Below are positions 34,828-42,583 of a stretch of DNA of 64,000 nucleotides, piece by piece. A model generated the notes under the pieces. That model had not been told where the DNA came from. It did no database searches and saw nothing but the letters and a program-made list of their open reading frames with translations. The stretch's first letter is position 1; the number at the start of each line of letters is the position of its first letter. Made by a program: the position numbers and the translations under genes. The stretch spans positions 62,001 to 126,000 of the forward strand of contig NZ_JACHLI010000001.1 in NCBI RefSeq assembly GCF_014204515.1, in the 5' to 3' direction. Source of the stretch: Pseudomonas nitroreducens (GTDB lineage: Bacteria; Pseudomonadota; Gammaproteobacteria; Pseudomonadales; Pseudomonadaceae).

Positions 34828-35223
34828 ATGTCAGCTCAGCACAAAGCAGACCGTGCGCTGCAACTTAAGCCCAAGGTGGGCACTGTGGATGCGGGCGCCA
34901 AGATAAAGGATAAGGCGCGCTGGGAGAACTTCGCCAAGCGTATCCAGCACTCGCCGGCAGTGCGGCGGCGTCTGATGGAGAAGCAGCAGGGGCGATGCCC
35001 AGTGTGTCTGGCAGGGGTAGAGCCCGGAGAGACTGTGCACCACGTCTCCTACGTGCATCAGTGCCAGTTCATCGAGACGCAGAGCCACGCCGCCCCGACT
35101 GCAAAGCGGCCGGAACGTGTGGTGAAGGCGCCCCCTTGCGAGGGCTGCGCTTCAATGGATCGCTGCCTCAGCTACCTAGCCCTGGTGCACGAGGATTGCC
35201 ACATCCTCATACACATCCAATGA
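34828..35223 (+). CDS. HNH-type nuclease-like protein
   Basis: A 131-residue basic protein beginning MSAQHKADRALQLKPK. It has CPVC followed by HH (ETVHHVSY), then CEGC and finally LVHEDCHILIH. The C-x-x-C, H-H and H-x-x-x-x-H spacing is that of small HNH endonucleases with a structural zinc. The usual Asn may be replaced. GAGG lies nine bases before ATG 34828. Its 3' end overlaps the convergent thymidylate kinase gene by 17 bases. Target unknown. Confidence 0.7.
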   Translation: MSAQHKADRALQLKPKVGTVDAGAKIKDKARWENFAKRIQHSPAVRRRLMEKQQGRCPVCLAGVEPGETVHHVSYVHQCQFIETQSHAAPTAKRPERVVKAPPCEGCASMDRCLSYLALVHEDCHILIHIQ

Positions 35224-35815
35224 CCGGGTCGATGGCTGCTACGAGCTGAGCGAACACCTCGTCGACAGAGGCGGTGCCGTCGATGGTCACGAAGCCGTGT
35301 TTCTTCGCCAACTCCTGGTACGAGGCACGAACGCCTCGGTAGAAATCAACGCCCCGGCGTTCGAACTTGTCCAGGCTACCGCGATTCTGGGAACGCTCCT
35401 TCGACAGCTCTGCTGGGATGTCGATGAAAATCACCAAGTCTGGGGTGACACCAAGGGTTTCAACGCACGCATTCTGCAGCAGCTCTACGGGCCAGCCGGT
35501 GTATGGCCCGTTGTACGCCAAGGTGCTGGGCCAGAACCTATCGCTGATGACCAACTTCCCCTCGGCCAGCGCCGGCAGAATGCGCTCTTCAACATGGTGC
35601 ATACGCGCCATGGTCATGAGCAGGGTCTGTGTCTTAGGGCTGATCTCAAGCTCTTCGTTGAGGAGGAGCTCACGAGCCGTGATTCCAGGTACGGTGTGGT
35701 AGAGATCGCTGGTCAAAAGCACTTCACGGCCGGAGGCACTGTAGTGTTCGAGGAGTCTCTTAATCTGCGTACTCTTCCCGCAGGCCTCGATCCCCTCGAT
35801 GGCAATCATTCCCAT
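35207..35815 (-). CDS. tmk: thymidylate kinase
   Basis: A 202-residue dTMP kinase of usual length. The P-loop is EGIEACGKST (7-16; the family usually has EGIDGAGKST). The DR(Y/F) motif is ISDRFWPSTLAYNG, and FIDIPAELSKERSQNRG holds the lid-region Arg residues. It makes dTDP for DNA synthesis. With dUTPase and the HD nucleotidase it suggests the plasmid adjusts the thymidine-nucleotide pool. A weak GGTGA precedes the ATG; a second in-frame ATG lies two codons in. Confidence 0.93.
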   Translation of the reverse strand: MGMIAIEGIEACGKSTQIKRLLEHYSASGREVLLTSDLYHTVPGITARELLLNEELEISPKTQTLLMTMARMHHVEERILPALAEGKLVISDRFWPSTLAYNGPYTGWPVELLQNACVETLGVTPDLVIFIDIPAELSKERSQNRGSLDKFERRGVDFYRGVRASYQELAKKHGFVTIDGTASVDEVFAQLVAAIDPVIGCV

Positions 35816-35839
35816 TATTATTTCACCATAAGCAATGAA

Positions 35840-35863
35840 GAAGCCCGTGTTTCCACGGGCTTC
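35840..35863 (-). terminator. rho-independent terminator
   Basis: GAAGCCCGTG and CACGGGCTTC pair with a TTTC loop. On the minus strand it follows the stop of the 35880-36737 gene by 16 bases and is followed by TTCATTGC. Confidence 0.75.
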
Positions 35864-35879
35864 TGGGACAGGTGCCGGA

Positions 35880-36737
35880 TCAGGCTTCCTGGGAAGTCGA
35901 GGTGATGCTCAGCTTGGCCTTGCCGGTAACGTCCGACAGGGATACAGCTTCGTCACCAGGGTGTTCGGCGTCAGCCGGTGGGAAGACCAGGTCTTCGTCC
36001 ACGAGATCGGAGGCAGCAGGGGTCACATCAACCACCTCGCCCTCGATCACAACGCCCTTCTCTTCGACCTCAGGGGTCTGAGCCACAGCCTCAACGACCG
36101 TGGTTTCGGGTACAACCACTTCCGGCTCAACCACTGCGGGTACTTCCGCTGCCGGCGCAGCTTCAACAACCAACTCAGCTGCAGCCGCAGGAATCACCTC
36201 GGCCGCAGCTTCAGGCTTTCCCGATTGGGGCGCCTCGTCATCTGCCAGCTCGACCTCAGGGGTCGCCGGGGACTGATCGAGGTCGTCATCCTGGCCGACC
36301 GGAACGGTCACGCCAAGAACGTGGCTGAGCTGGGTTTTTTCCTTGTAGGAGTTTAGCTCGGCCGGAAGCTTGCGAACAACGCCGGCCAGGGCCTCCAGGG
36401 ACTCAGCCAGGGCGCCGTTGGAGTGCTGGTACTGGTCACCGTAGGCCACGGTCACACTGTGCAGCACGCCTTCGATGCGGGCCTTCAGAGTAATGTAGCC
36501 GGAGGCGTCAACGGAGACACCCAGGCGGTCAGCGGCGCAGTCGATCATCGAGAGCTCGCGGCGCGGCTCGAAACGCAGGCGAACCTTGTATTCGTTGTCG
36601 GTCGCGGTTTCGAAATCAGCGATACTGGCGGCCATCGCGACGCGAATGGTTTCTTCCGGCAGCGGAGCTACTTGCAGGGCGTTCCAGACGGCTTGCACCG
36701 ATTTCCACAGTGCGGTCTGCTTTTGAGTGAGTGCCAT
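35880..36737 (-). CDS. hypothetical protein with long disordered Ala/Val/Pro/Glu tail
   Basis: A 285-residue protein with AGAGG before the ATG. The first 140 residues look folded (ETIRVAMAASIADFETATDN, GYITLKARIEGVLHSVTVAYGD). The remaining half is low-complexity (EAAAEVIPAAAAELVVEAAP), rich in Glu, Ala, Val and Pro and probably unstructured. The C-terminal STSQEA shows no shared tail. No family recognised. A recurrent upstream element lies 71 bases before it and a terminator follows. Confidence 0.7.
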   Translation of the reverse strand: MALTQKQTALWKSVQAVWNALQVAPLPEETIRVAMAASIADFETATDNEYKVRLRFEPRRELSMIDCAADRLGVSVDASGYITLKARIEGVLHSVTVAYGDQYQHSNGALAESLEALAGVVRKLPAELNSYKEKTQLSHVLGVTVPVGQDDDLDQSPATPEVELADDEAPQSGKPEAAAEVIPAAAAELVVEAAPAAEVPAVVEPEVVVPETTVVEAVAQTPEVEEKGVVIEGEVVDVTPAASDLVDEDLVFPPADAEHPGDEAVSLSDVTGKAKLSITSTSQEA

Positions 36738-36807
36738 TACAACCTCTTCAGATGGACATGAATCAGATGGCTGCCGGCGCCTCCGTAGCAGGGCAGAACG
36801 TCATTTA

Positions 36808-36822
36808 CCGTTATATTGTCAG
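36808..36822 (-). promoter_or_regulatory. recurrent upstream element, copy 3
   Basis: Read toward the gene at 36737 it is CTGACAATATAACGG, 71 bases before the ATG. Confidence 0.55.
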
Positions 36823-36837
36823 AAATCTCAGCTCTTT

Positions 36838-37467
36838 TCAGAGATATTTCCACTCCACGGGGTAGGCGCGGAGCGTGCTGCAGGCCCCTTTGCCCACAAA
36901 GACCTCCTCTCCCATGGAAGCGATGGCCTGATCGATGAAGCCCAGGCCGTCGTAAGGCGCGAATAGGGTCGATCCGCCGGTCATCAGCATGTACCGCGAG
37001 AAGGCCTCCTTCTCGATCTCCGAATCGATCTTCCACATTCCCTTGAGCTCCTTCGACTCCGCCACGAAGCAGTCATGGAGATCGAGAAGCTTGTTGAAGC
37101 CGCCTGGCAACCACTCCAGCATCACCAGGTGAGACTTAAGCTCAGGCCGCGAGAAGCCCCTGTAGATGAACTGCCACCCAAGGGCGCCAGCTTCTACCTG
37201 GATCAGCCACTCCTGCTCACCATCCTCTGCAGGCGCAGTGGGCTCGCGCTCAATCGCCACAGCCTCGAGGGCTTCAATGGCCGGCAGTTTGCTCACGAAC
37301 AGCGCGCAGAGAGCGCCATCCTCCTCCTCGACCAGGTCGCCCAGGGCTGGGAAGAGCTTATGCACCATGCAGGCGCTCTCGGAAAGGTACGAAATCAGGG
37401 AGCCGGCGGCGACGTAAGGAGTCTCCAGCCCGGCTCCCATCAGGATCTCCAGGTCACTCGTGAACAT
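36838..37467 (-). CDS. hypothetical protein (209 aa) downstream of the patatin
   Basis: A 209-residue soluble, acidic protein. Its ATG lies one base after the stop of the patatin-like gene, so it is translationally coupled to it. The sequence has no recognised motif; it contains an aromatic-rich stretch (ALGWQFIYRGFSRPELKSH) and ends PVEWKYL. Coupling suggests it works with, or controls, the lipase; an immunity or chaperone role is possible but unproven. Confidence 0.7.
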   Translation of the reverse strand: MFTSDLEILMGAGLETPYVAAGSLISYLSESACMVHKLFPALGDLVEEEDGALCALFVSKLPAIEALEAVAIEREPTAPAEDGEQEWLIQVEAGALGWQFIYRGFSRPELKSHLVMLEWLPGGFNKLLDLHDCFVAESKELKGMWKIDSEIEKEAFSRYMLMTGGSTLFAPYDGLGFIDQAIASMGEEVFVGKGACSTLRAYPVEWKYL

Positions 37468-37468
37468 C

Positions 37469-39604
37469 TCAGATACTCATCATGGTGTCCCAGACATTGT
37501 CTTCGCGGAACTTGCTCTTGGATAGCGCCGCCATGAACTCTTCTGGAGAGTTAGCCTTGAAGATCGGGTCGATACCCTCGGTTTTTCCCACCGACAGATC
37601 CGTCCAGCGCTTCTTGAAGGCCTTCGCCTCGAGCTTCTGCTCGAACTTCCACTCCACCTTGGCCAAGCCGGTTAGCCTGGTCATGGCATAGCGCAGGCGC
37701 GGGTCGTACTCCATCGAGTTGAGGAAGGACGATGCCATGTACCCGGCCACGCTCAGCGCCGAACGCTCACGACGGTTGATGTTGAAGTCCGCTGTCCCCA
37801 CGCTACCCGATGAAATGAAGGCTATGTTGAGGAAGTCCTCTCGCGCCGGCTCGCTCGTCTTGTGCTTGTCCATGAAGGACTCGACCATGTTGCCGACAAA
37901 CTTACCGTTGGCCAGCTGCTGCACTTTGCCCCAAAGCTCTTTCGGGAGGTTCAGGAGCTCGAAAGCGCGCATCTTGATCTGCTCGCTGTCGCGCAGGTAC
38001 TTCTTGCAGAGTTTGGCCTCTACATCGTGCTCCAGCGTCGACAGCATGAAGCCACGCATCTTGCTGCGGTACTCCTCTGGAGACGAGTATTTGTCGGCCC
38101 AGATGGAGATTGGCATGTTGTTCGTGATCCCGCCGTCCCTGAGGTGGCGGCCCTCGTGCTTAATATGCTTGAAGACGTAGGGGATGTTCATGCTGGCCCT
38201 GACCGCCTTTTTAATCGGCATGTCGACATAGTCGCCGCCACCGGCCCTGCAGGTGACTGCTTCGATTCCAAAGAGGACGTATCGGGTGTTAGTGATCGCC
38301 ACCCCGAACTCCTTGAAACCATGCGACGGCGCCAGCTCCGCAAGTTGCTTGAGCTGCTCGAAGTTGAGGTTGCGGATCTCCTCCACGGTGGACAATTGAG
38401 GCTTCACGATGCGCCTGATTTCAATGGGCACCGCCTTCACCTTCTCCTGGATCACGTCACCGATGAACGACTCGATGGAGTCCCCGTCCAGCTTCCTGGT
38501 GGTGCGACGCACACGGATGCAGGTCAGAGCAGCCTGGAAGTACTTCGTCCTCGAGCCCAATGGCACGAAATCGAGGACACCGATCAGCTTCTCCAGCCCG
38601 CGCACCTTCAGATGCCTGTTGAAGTCCTTCATCGCCTTACGGTAGATGAGCTCAAGCTTGGACTCGCCACCGTAGGACACTTCCAGGTCGCGAATCTGCT
38701 GCTGTAGCAAGTCCTCAGTCAGATTGGTCAGGGACTTGTAGGTCGCATTCGGAATGGCTTCGATCAGCTCAGGAATCAGGTACTGAGCTGCGAATTTCTT
38801 CAGCAGGATGCCTTCAAGGCCAGGGTCAGCATGGATGTCCAAGACGTTGGCCTTGGTAGCCGCTTTTTTTACCCAATTGAACGTGGCCGCACTTTCAGCG
38901 AAGAACTGGGCAAAGCGGCCTCGCTCTACGAGTTCCCTAACTTCCTCTGCGTTGTAGCCCATTGCTACAGGGAGGCCCATAAGCGCGCCGGCTGATGTAC
39001 CAGCGATGTACTTGATACCTTTGAGCATCCCCCGGTCGCTTAGATCGGAGATTGCACCTGCGAAGGCCATCCCTTTGGCACCGCCTCCCTGGAATACGAG
39101 TACTTCAGGGCCAGCGGCTCGCTTTCCGTACTCTGAGTTAATCCTCTTCTGGAAATGCACGGCACGCGAGGCGGCCTCACTGATGACACTGTTCAAGTGC
39201 TCCATGTAGGTCGCCAGTCGGGCTCGTTCACCCTCCGGCACTGATCCAATAGAGAACTGCTGAATCTCGTTCACCAAACGTTCAAAATGCCAACGGAAAC
39301 CGATCAGTTTTTCACGCTGATAGTCAGGCAGCGCCGCGTCCAGGGCTTGAAGCTCTACCTGATTGCCAGGATTGTTGTAATTAGAAATGACGTCCGAAAG
39401 GACTTTGATGATGTCCGGCAGGCTTTGCTCAGGGTCAGCTTCGTTCAGCTGCACGCCGAAGACGTTGATCCCATAGACGTTGAGCTCACGCCAGTTGTCC
39501 CGAGCGAACGTGGCGAGCTTGTTGATGGTGATCTCACGCATCACATCGTTGAAGGCGCTTTTACGTGCAGCCTGCACGCGCTCTAGTTGTTTTTTGTAGT
39601 TCAT
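37469..39604 (-). CDS. large patatin-like lipase
   Basis: A 711-residue protein. The patatin core is plain: VFQGGGAKGMAF gives the oxyanion loop (173-178), AGTSAGALMG gives the nucleophile Ser204 in G-x-S-x-G, and LRDGGITNNMPI gives the catalytic Asp490 in D-G-G. It should act as a phospholipase or acyl hydrolase. An N-terminal helical region of about 165 residues and a C-terminal region of about 210 residues flank the core, which is itself widened by a long insert (about 240-430). Size and layout recall secreted patatin effectors such as ExoU, though no sequence relation beyond the core is claimed. No signal peptide. It ends NVWDTMMSI, of the hydrophobic-S-hydrophobic tail type. The following gene is coupled to it. 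Confidence 0.88.
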   Translation of the reverse strand: MNYKKQLERVQAARKSAFNDVMREITINKLATFARDNWRELNVYGINVFGVQLNEADPEQSLPDIIKVLSDVISNYNNPGNQVELQALDAALPDYQREKLIGFRWHFERLVNEIQQFSIGSVPEGERARLATYMEHLNSVISEAASRAVHFQKRINSEYGKRAAGPEVLVFQGGGAKGMAFAGAISDLSDRGMLKGIKYIAGTSAGALMGLPVAMGYNAEEVRELVERGRFAQFFAESAATFNWVKKAATKANVLDIHADPGLEGILLKKFAAQYLIPELIEAIPNATYKSLTNLTEDLLQQQIRDLEVSYGGESKLELIYRKAMKDFNRHLKVRGLEKLIGVLDFVPLGSRTKYFQAALTCIRVRRTTRKLDGDSIESFIGDVIQEKVKAVPIEIRRIVKPQLSTVEEIRNLNFEQLKQLAELAPSHGFKEFGVAITNTRYVLFGIEAVTCRAGGGDYVDMPIKKAVRASMNIPYVFKHIKHEGRHLRDGGITNNMPISIWADKYSSPEEYRSKMRGFMLSTLEHDVEAKLCKKYLRDSEQIKMRAFELLNLPKELWGKVQQLANGKFVGNMVESFMDKHKTSEPAREDFLNIAFISSGSVGTADFNINRRERSALSVAGYMASSFLNSMEYDPRLRYAMTRLTGLAKVEWKFEQKLEAKAFKKRWTDLSVGKTEGIDPIFKANSPEEFMAALSKSKFREDNVWDTMMSI

Positions 39605-39693
39605 CGGGAAAACAGCGCCATTCCAATTAGTTCCTCATTATTGGCATGACCATTTATTGCCGATCAATACAAGCAGATCTCCTTATATTGAAA

Positions 39694-39708
39694 ATTGCGA
39701 TTTGACAG
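39694..39708 (-). promoter_or_regulatory. recurrent upstream element, copy 4
   Basis: Read toward the patatin gene it is CTGTCAAATCGCAAT, 90 bases before the ATG, inside the 195-base gap to the divergent MvaT-like gene. Confidence 0.45.
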
Positions 39709-39780
39709 ATTGTGAATGTTCGCGACTTGTAACCTTGACCAGGGGTAGTTCGCTAAATATAATGGTTTCAGATTGGCATC

Positions 39781-39795
39781 CTGACAATTTGAGGG
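39781..39795 (+). promoter_or_regulatory. recurrent upstream element, copy 5
   Basis: CTGACAATTTGAGGG read toward the MvaT-like gene. It ends in the ribosome site (GAGGG) five bases before ATG 39800, so a protein bound here would block expression. Confidence 0.45.
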
Positions 39796-39799
39796 AAAT

Positions 39800-40192
39800 A
39801 TGCTCACTCGCGCACTCCAACTCGAATTGCTCAAGAACAAACGGGCCAATATCGAGCATCAGATCGGGCTCCTCAATGCTGAGCTTCGCCAGATCGAAAA
39901 CTCGATCACAGAGATCGAACTCTATCGGTCGAAGGTTCAACGGGTAGCTGACCAGGTAATCGCACTCCTGGAGGACAATGACCTGCCGGTGAACGACTTC
40001 CTAAAGGCTCTGCTACCTCCCAAGCCGGAAAACCGCCCCAAACACGTCTATTTCAATACCGCCAAGCTCGTATACGTGAATCCCTTCACCCACGAGACCC
40101 TTGTAATCACGAGCGCCAACAGAAGCCAGCTGGAAACCTGGGAGCGCCATTATGGCAAGGCCAAGGTACGAGGCTGGATTCGCCCGGCCTAG
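39800..40192 (+). CDS. MvaT/H-NS-like nucleoid protein
   Basis: A 130-residue protein, close to the 124 of MvaT. The N-terminal half is a coiled coil (LQLELLKNKRANIEHQIGLLNAELRQIENSITEIE) for oligomerisation. The C-terminal part (VYVNPFTHETLVITSANRSQLETWERHYGKAKVRGW) follows the MvaT DNA-binding pattern: Y-x-N-P, G/E-T/V-I, then N-x-x-x-L-x-x-W and a final W. MvaT-family proteins silence AT-rich foreign DNA in Pseudomonas, and plasmid versions such as Pmr of pCAR1 act as stealth factors. It would dampen both plasmid and host expression. It is divergent from the patatin gene and upstream of the recombinase. Confidence 0.85.
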   Translation: MLTRALQLELLKNKRANIEHQIGLLNAELRQIENSITEIELYRSKVQRVADQVIALLEDNDLPVNDFLKALLPPKPENRPKHVYFNTAKLVYVNPFTHETLVITSANRSQLETWERHYGKAKVRGWIRPA

Positions 40193-40238
40193 CTCCCTAT
40201 CATCTGCGGATGGATAAGCACGGCGCTTTGGAGTACAG

Positions 40239-41624
40239 ATGAAGATCCCCTGCCCCCTTCCCATCTTCGATGACAAGAAGTACCTGAGTGAGCTGCGTGG
40301 CGCGCAGCAGGAAAAGGCAAGGCCGCACAAAGGGGCAATCCCCAAGTGCGATAATCTCGATGAGGTGCTCGAAGACTACCGCAAGGCCCTCGACTTCCTG
40401 CTGAAGTACGAAGGCAGCGACGACACCTTCGCAACCTACCGCCGGGAGATCGACCGCTTCATGCTCTGGCTCTGGTACGCCAGGCCGGATGCCAACGGAA
40501 AGATCGGCAAGCCAGGCCTTCTCCATGAACTCAAGCGCGCCGACATGGAAGCCTACTTCGACTTTATCAAGGCACCTCCTCTTGAGTGGCGGGACATCCA
40601 GATCCGGAATCGCTTCCTCGACGTGGGCGGAGAACGCGTCCCTAATCCCGAATGGCGGCCCTTTGTCGCCAAGATCAAGAAGCTTGAGCGCAAGAACGCC
40701 ATCCACGGAACGGCCGATACCGCCCACGCTCGCGAAAATCTCGATGAGAAGGCGCGCCCGGACATTGAGAAGTACAAGATGTCCGACTCGTCCTACGCCA
40801 TTGCCTTCGGCACCCTGCGCAGCTTCTTCACGTACCTCCTGGACGAGGAGCACGTAGGACGAAACCCGGTTGCGCAAATCTCCTCCAAGAACAAGAAGAT
40901 CAAGAAAGAGGACGATGACCACGTAGAGCAAAGCGTGAAACGCCTCACCATCGACCAGACCAGAGCCCTCTTCGAATCCGTTGAATCATTCCGTGAGACT
41001 CTCGGAGAAGATCGATACGAGCGCCTGCGCTTCATCCTTAGCCTGATGATGGCGTTTTACCTGCGGATTTCCGACGTGGCCCACAAGGACGAAGACAAGC
41101 AGCCAGTGCATGGCAACTTCTTCACCATCGTCGACAAGATCGAAGGAAAGCAGGTTCGCTCCTGGTGGTTCAAGGCCACCGGCAAGGGCAACAAGAAGCG
41201 CACGATCCCGGTAAGTGAAGACGTGCTGAAAGCGCTACGCCGGTATCGTACATCCCAGGGCATGTCGCCCCTTCCAGTGCCCAAGGAGAAAACCCCTCTC
41301 TTCCCCAAAGCGCGCGGTCAAGGAGGACTTACTTCAACTCGCCACGTCCGGGCAATGCTGCAGGCAGTTTTCGACGAAGCCTTCAAGCGCCTGCGTGCTG
41401 CAGGGAGAGACGACGACGCCAACATGCTGATGCAGTGCACCGTCCACTGGCTGCGACACACAGGCATCTCTGAAGACGTTACTCGCCGGCCGCTAGAGCA
41501 CGTTCGCGACCAGGCAGGCCACACCAACCTGGAGACGACCAAACGATACATCTCCAGCAGCCTGCACGAGAAACACGAGTCCTCAGAGCACGCCGCGCTG
41601 CTCACCTCAATCCAGGGTGACTGA
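40239..41624 (+). CDS. tyrosine recombinase
   Basis: A 461-residue site-specific recombinase, longer than XerC/D because of an extended N-terminal region. Catalytic residues: Arg276 (YLRISDVAH), a Lys near 316 (TGKGNKKR), His403-x-x-Arg406 (HWLRHTGI), His428 (QAGHTN) and Tyr437 (TKRYI). GGAG lies six bases before the ATG. Its position beside repA and the Tus-like gene suggests multimer resolution or a fork-coupled recombination step rather than phage integration. The gene overlaps the convergent tus-like gene by 18 bases at the 3' ends. Confidence 0.93.
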   Translation: MKIPCPLPIFDDKKYLSELRGAQQEKARPHKGAIPKCDNLDEVLEDYRKALDFLLKYEGSDDTFATYRREIDRFMLWLWYARPDANGKIGKPGLLHELKRADMEAYFDFIKAPPLEWRDIQIRNRFLDVGGERVPNPEWRPFVAKIKKLERKNAIHGTADTAHARENLDEKARPDIEKYKMSDSSYAIAFGTLRSFFTYLLDEEHVGRNPVAQISSKNKKIKKEDDDHVEQSVKRLTIDQTRALFESVESFRETLGEDRYERLRFILSLMMAFYLRISDVAHKDEDKQPVHGNFFTIVDKIEGKQVRSWWFKATGKGNKKRTIPVSEDVLKALRRYRTSQGMSPLPVPKEKTPLFPKARGQGGLTSTRHVRAMLQAVFDEAFKRLRAAGRDDDANMLMQCTVHWLRHTGISEDVTRRPLEHVRDQAGHTNLETTKRYISSSLHEKHESSEHAALLTSIQGD

Positions 41625-42491
41625 TGGCTCGTTCGCGTACCTGAAAACACGGATGCTGGAAGCCAGTGGCTCGTTGTCGTCGATCAGCTTGTCGCCGCGC
41701 ACCTTCTTCTCCTTCTTCGGCCACCGCTTCGGATCAAATTGGCTTGCCAAGAAGATGTCGTCGCGCTCAACAATAGGGCCGGCGTACAGGATCGGGAGGT
41801 AGAACAGCTTCGTGTCCGCGTACTTGCCCGTTAGCGAATCGATGATGTTCCCCTTTACACCGGCCGGGTTGAACTGGATCTGAGCAACCGGTAGGTGACT
41901 GGGGTACTCCTTGAGCGTTTCATAGTCGATCCTGGCCGAGTCACTGGTGTACATCTTGCTCTCCAGGAGCGCGAGGGCCTCGGACACGGACATCTTGTGA
42001 ATCGTCCTGGGCATCACGCCCGAGAACCTGATGCTCTTCGGCTCGTACTCGAGCACCGGGATGCGCCGGTAGATGGCCTTCAGTGAGAGGCGGCCATACC
42101 CGATGTTGGTGAGCATCTGCCTGACTGCGATGCTCTTCTGGCTCTTCTTCAGCGTGGTGCCGGCCGTGCCGCGCAGTCGATCCTGGTAGCTGTCCATCTT
42201 GGCCCTGAATGCAGCCTTGAGCTGATTCACGTGCCGCGCGAGCTCCATCACTTCTGGCTCAACACAGATGGCACCATGAAGCGTCTCGGTGAAGCGTGCG
42301 TCTGCTGCCCCACCAGGCACGTAGTAGTTCTTGAAGATGCCCTGGATCTTCTCCACTGCAGCATGCCCAACCTCGAACGGGCCGGGATCAGCAGCGCAGA
42401 AGGCATCGGTGGGGTTCTGCAGCGCAGTGCAGAGATCATCGATGCCCAGGATCAGCTCTTCCAGACTCAGCTTAAGTTCAGCGATTTCCAT
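41607..42491 (-). CDS. Tus-like replication-fork arrest protein
   Basis: A 294-residue protein, close to the 309 of E. coli Tus. The central part RRIPVLEYEPKSIRFSGVMP...VSEALALLESKM aligns by eye with Tus (YRTLTVLHDPATLRFGW...RDEVLAQLEKSL), and SHLPVAQIQFNPAGVKGNIID with the following VQPIARVWYKG region. Tus binds Ter sites and blocks the fork from one side; plasmids such as R6K use this to place termination. Here it lies next to repA. AGGAG is six bases before the ATG, and TGTATATATACA, a perfect 12-base palindrome, lies just upstream (about 42505-42516), as a possible operator. I saw no match to the E. coli Ter consensus. Confidence 0.72.
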   Translation of the reverse strand: MEIAELKLSLEELILGIDDLCTALQNPTDAFCAADPGPFEVGHAAVEKIQGIFKNYYVPGGAADARFTETLHGAICVEPEVMELARHVNQLKAAFRAKMDSYQDRLRGTAGTTLKKSQKSIAVRQMLTNIGYGRLSLKAIYRRIPVLEYEPKSIRFSGVMPRTIHKMSVSEALALLESKMYTSDSARIDYETLKEYPSHLPVAQIQFNPAGVKGNIIDSLTGKYADTKLFYLPILYAGPIVERDDIFLASQFDPKRWPKKEKKVRGDKLIDDNEPLASSIRVFRYANEPSVTLD

Positions 42492-42504
42492 GGCGAACTC
42501 CTGT

Positions 42505-42516
42505 GTATATATACAG
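42505..42516. promoter_or_regulatory. palindrome upstream of the tus-like gene
   Basis: TGTATATATACA, perfect 12-base palindrome about 15 bases before the ATG. It overlaps the expected -10 to +1 region and may be an operator, possibly for autoregulation. Confidence 0.45.
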
Positions 42517-42557
42517 GATCGCCCAGAGTGACAAAGAAAGGAAGGCCCCAGAAACGA

Positions 42558-42581
42558 AGAAGCGGGCCTTAGCCCGCTTCT
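42558..42581 (-). terminator. rho-independent terminator of repA
   Basis: AGAAGCGGGC and GCCCGCTTCT pair across a CTTA loop. On the minus strand it begins three bases after the repA stop and is followed by TCGTTTCT. Confidence 0.8.
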
Positions 42582-42583
42582 GA

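Noticed and set aside
40239..41624. Prophage integrase marking a phage insertion
   Set aside because: No attachment-site repeats, tRNA or phage structural genes nearby; the replication-module context fits a plasmid resolvase better.
42505..42516. TGTATATATACA as a Ter site
   Set aside because: Ter sites are asymmetric and their E. coli consensus is quite different; an operator is more likely.
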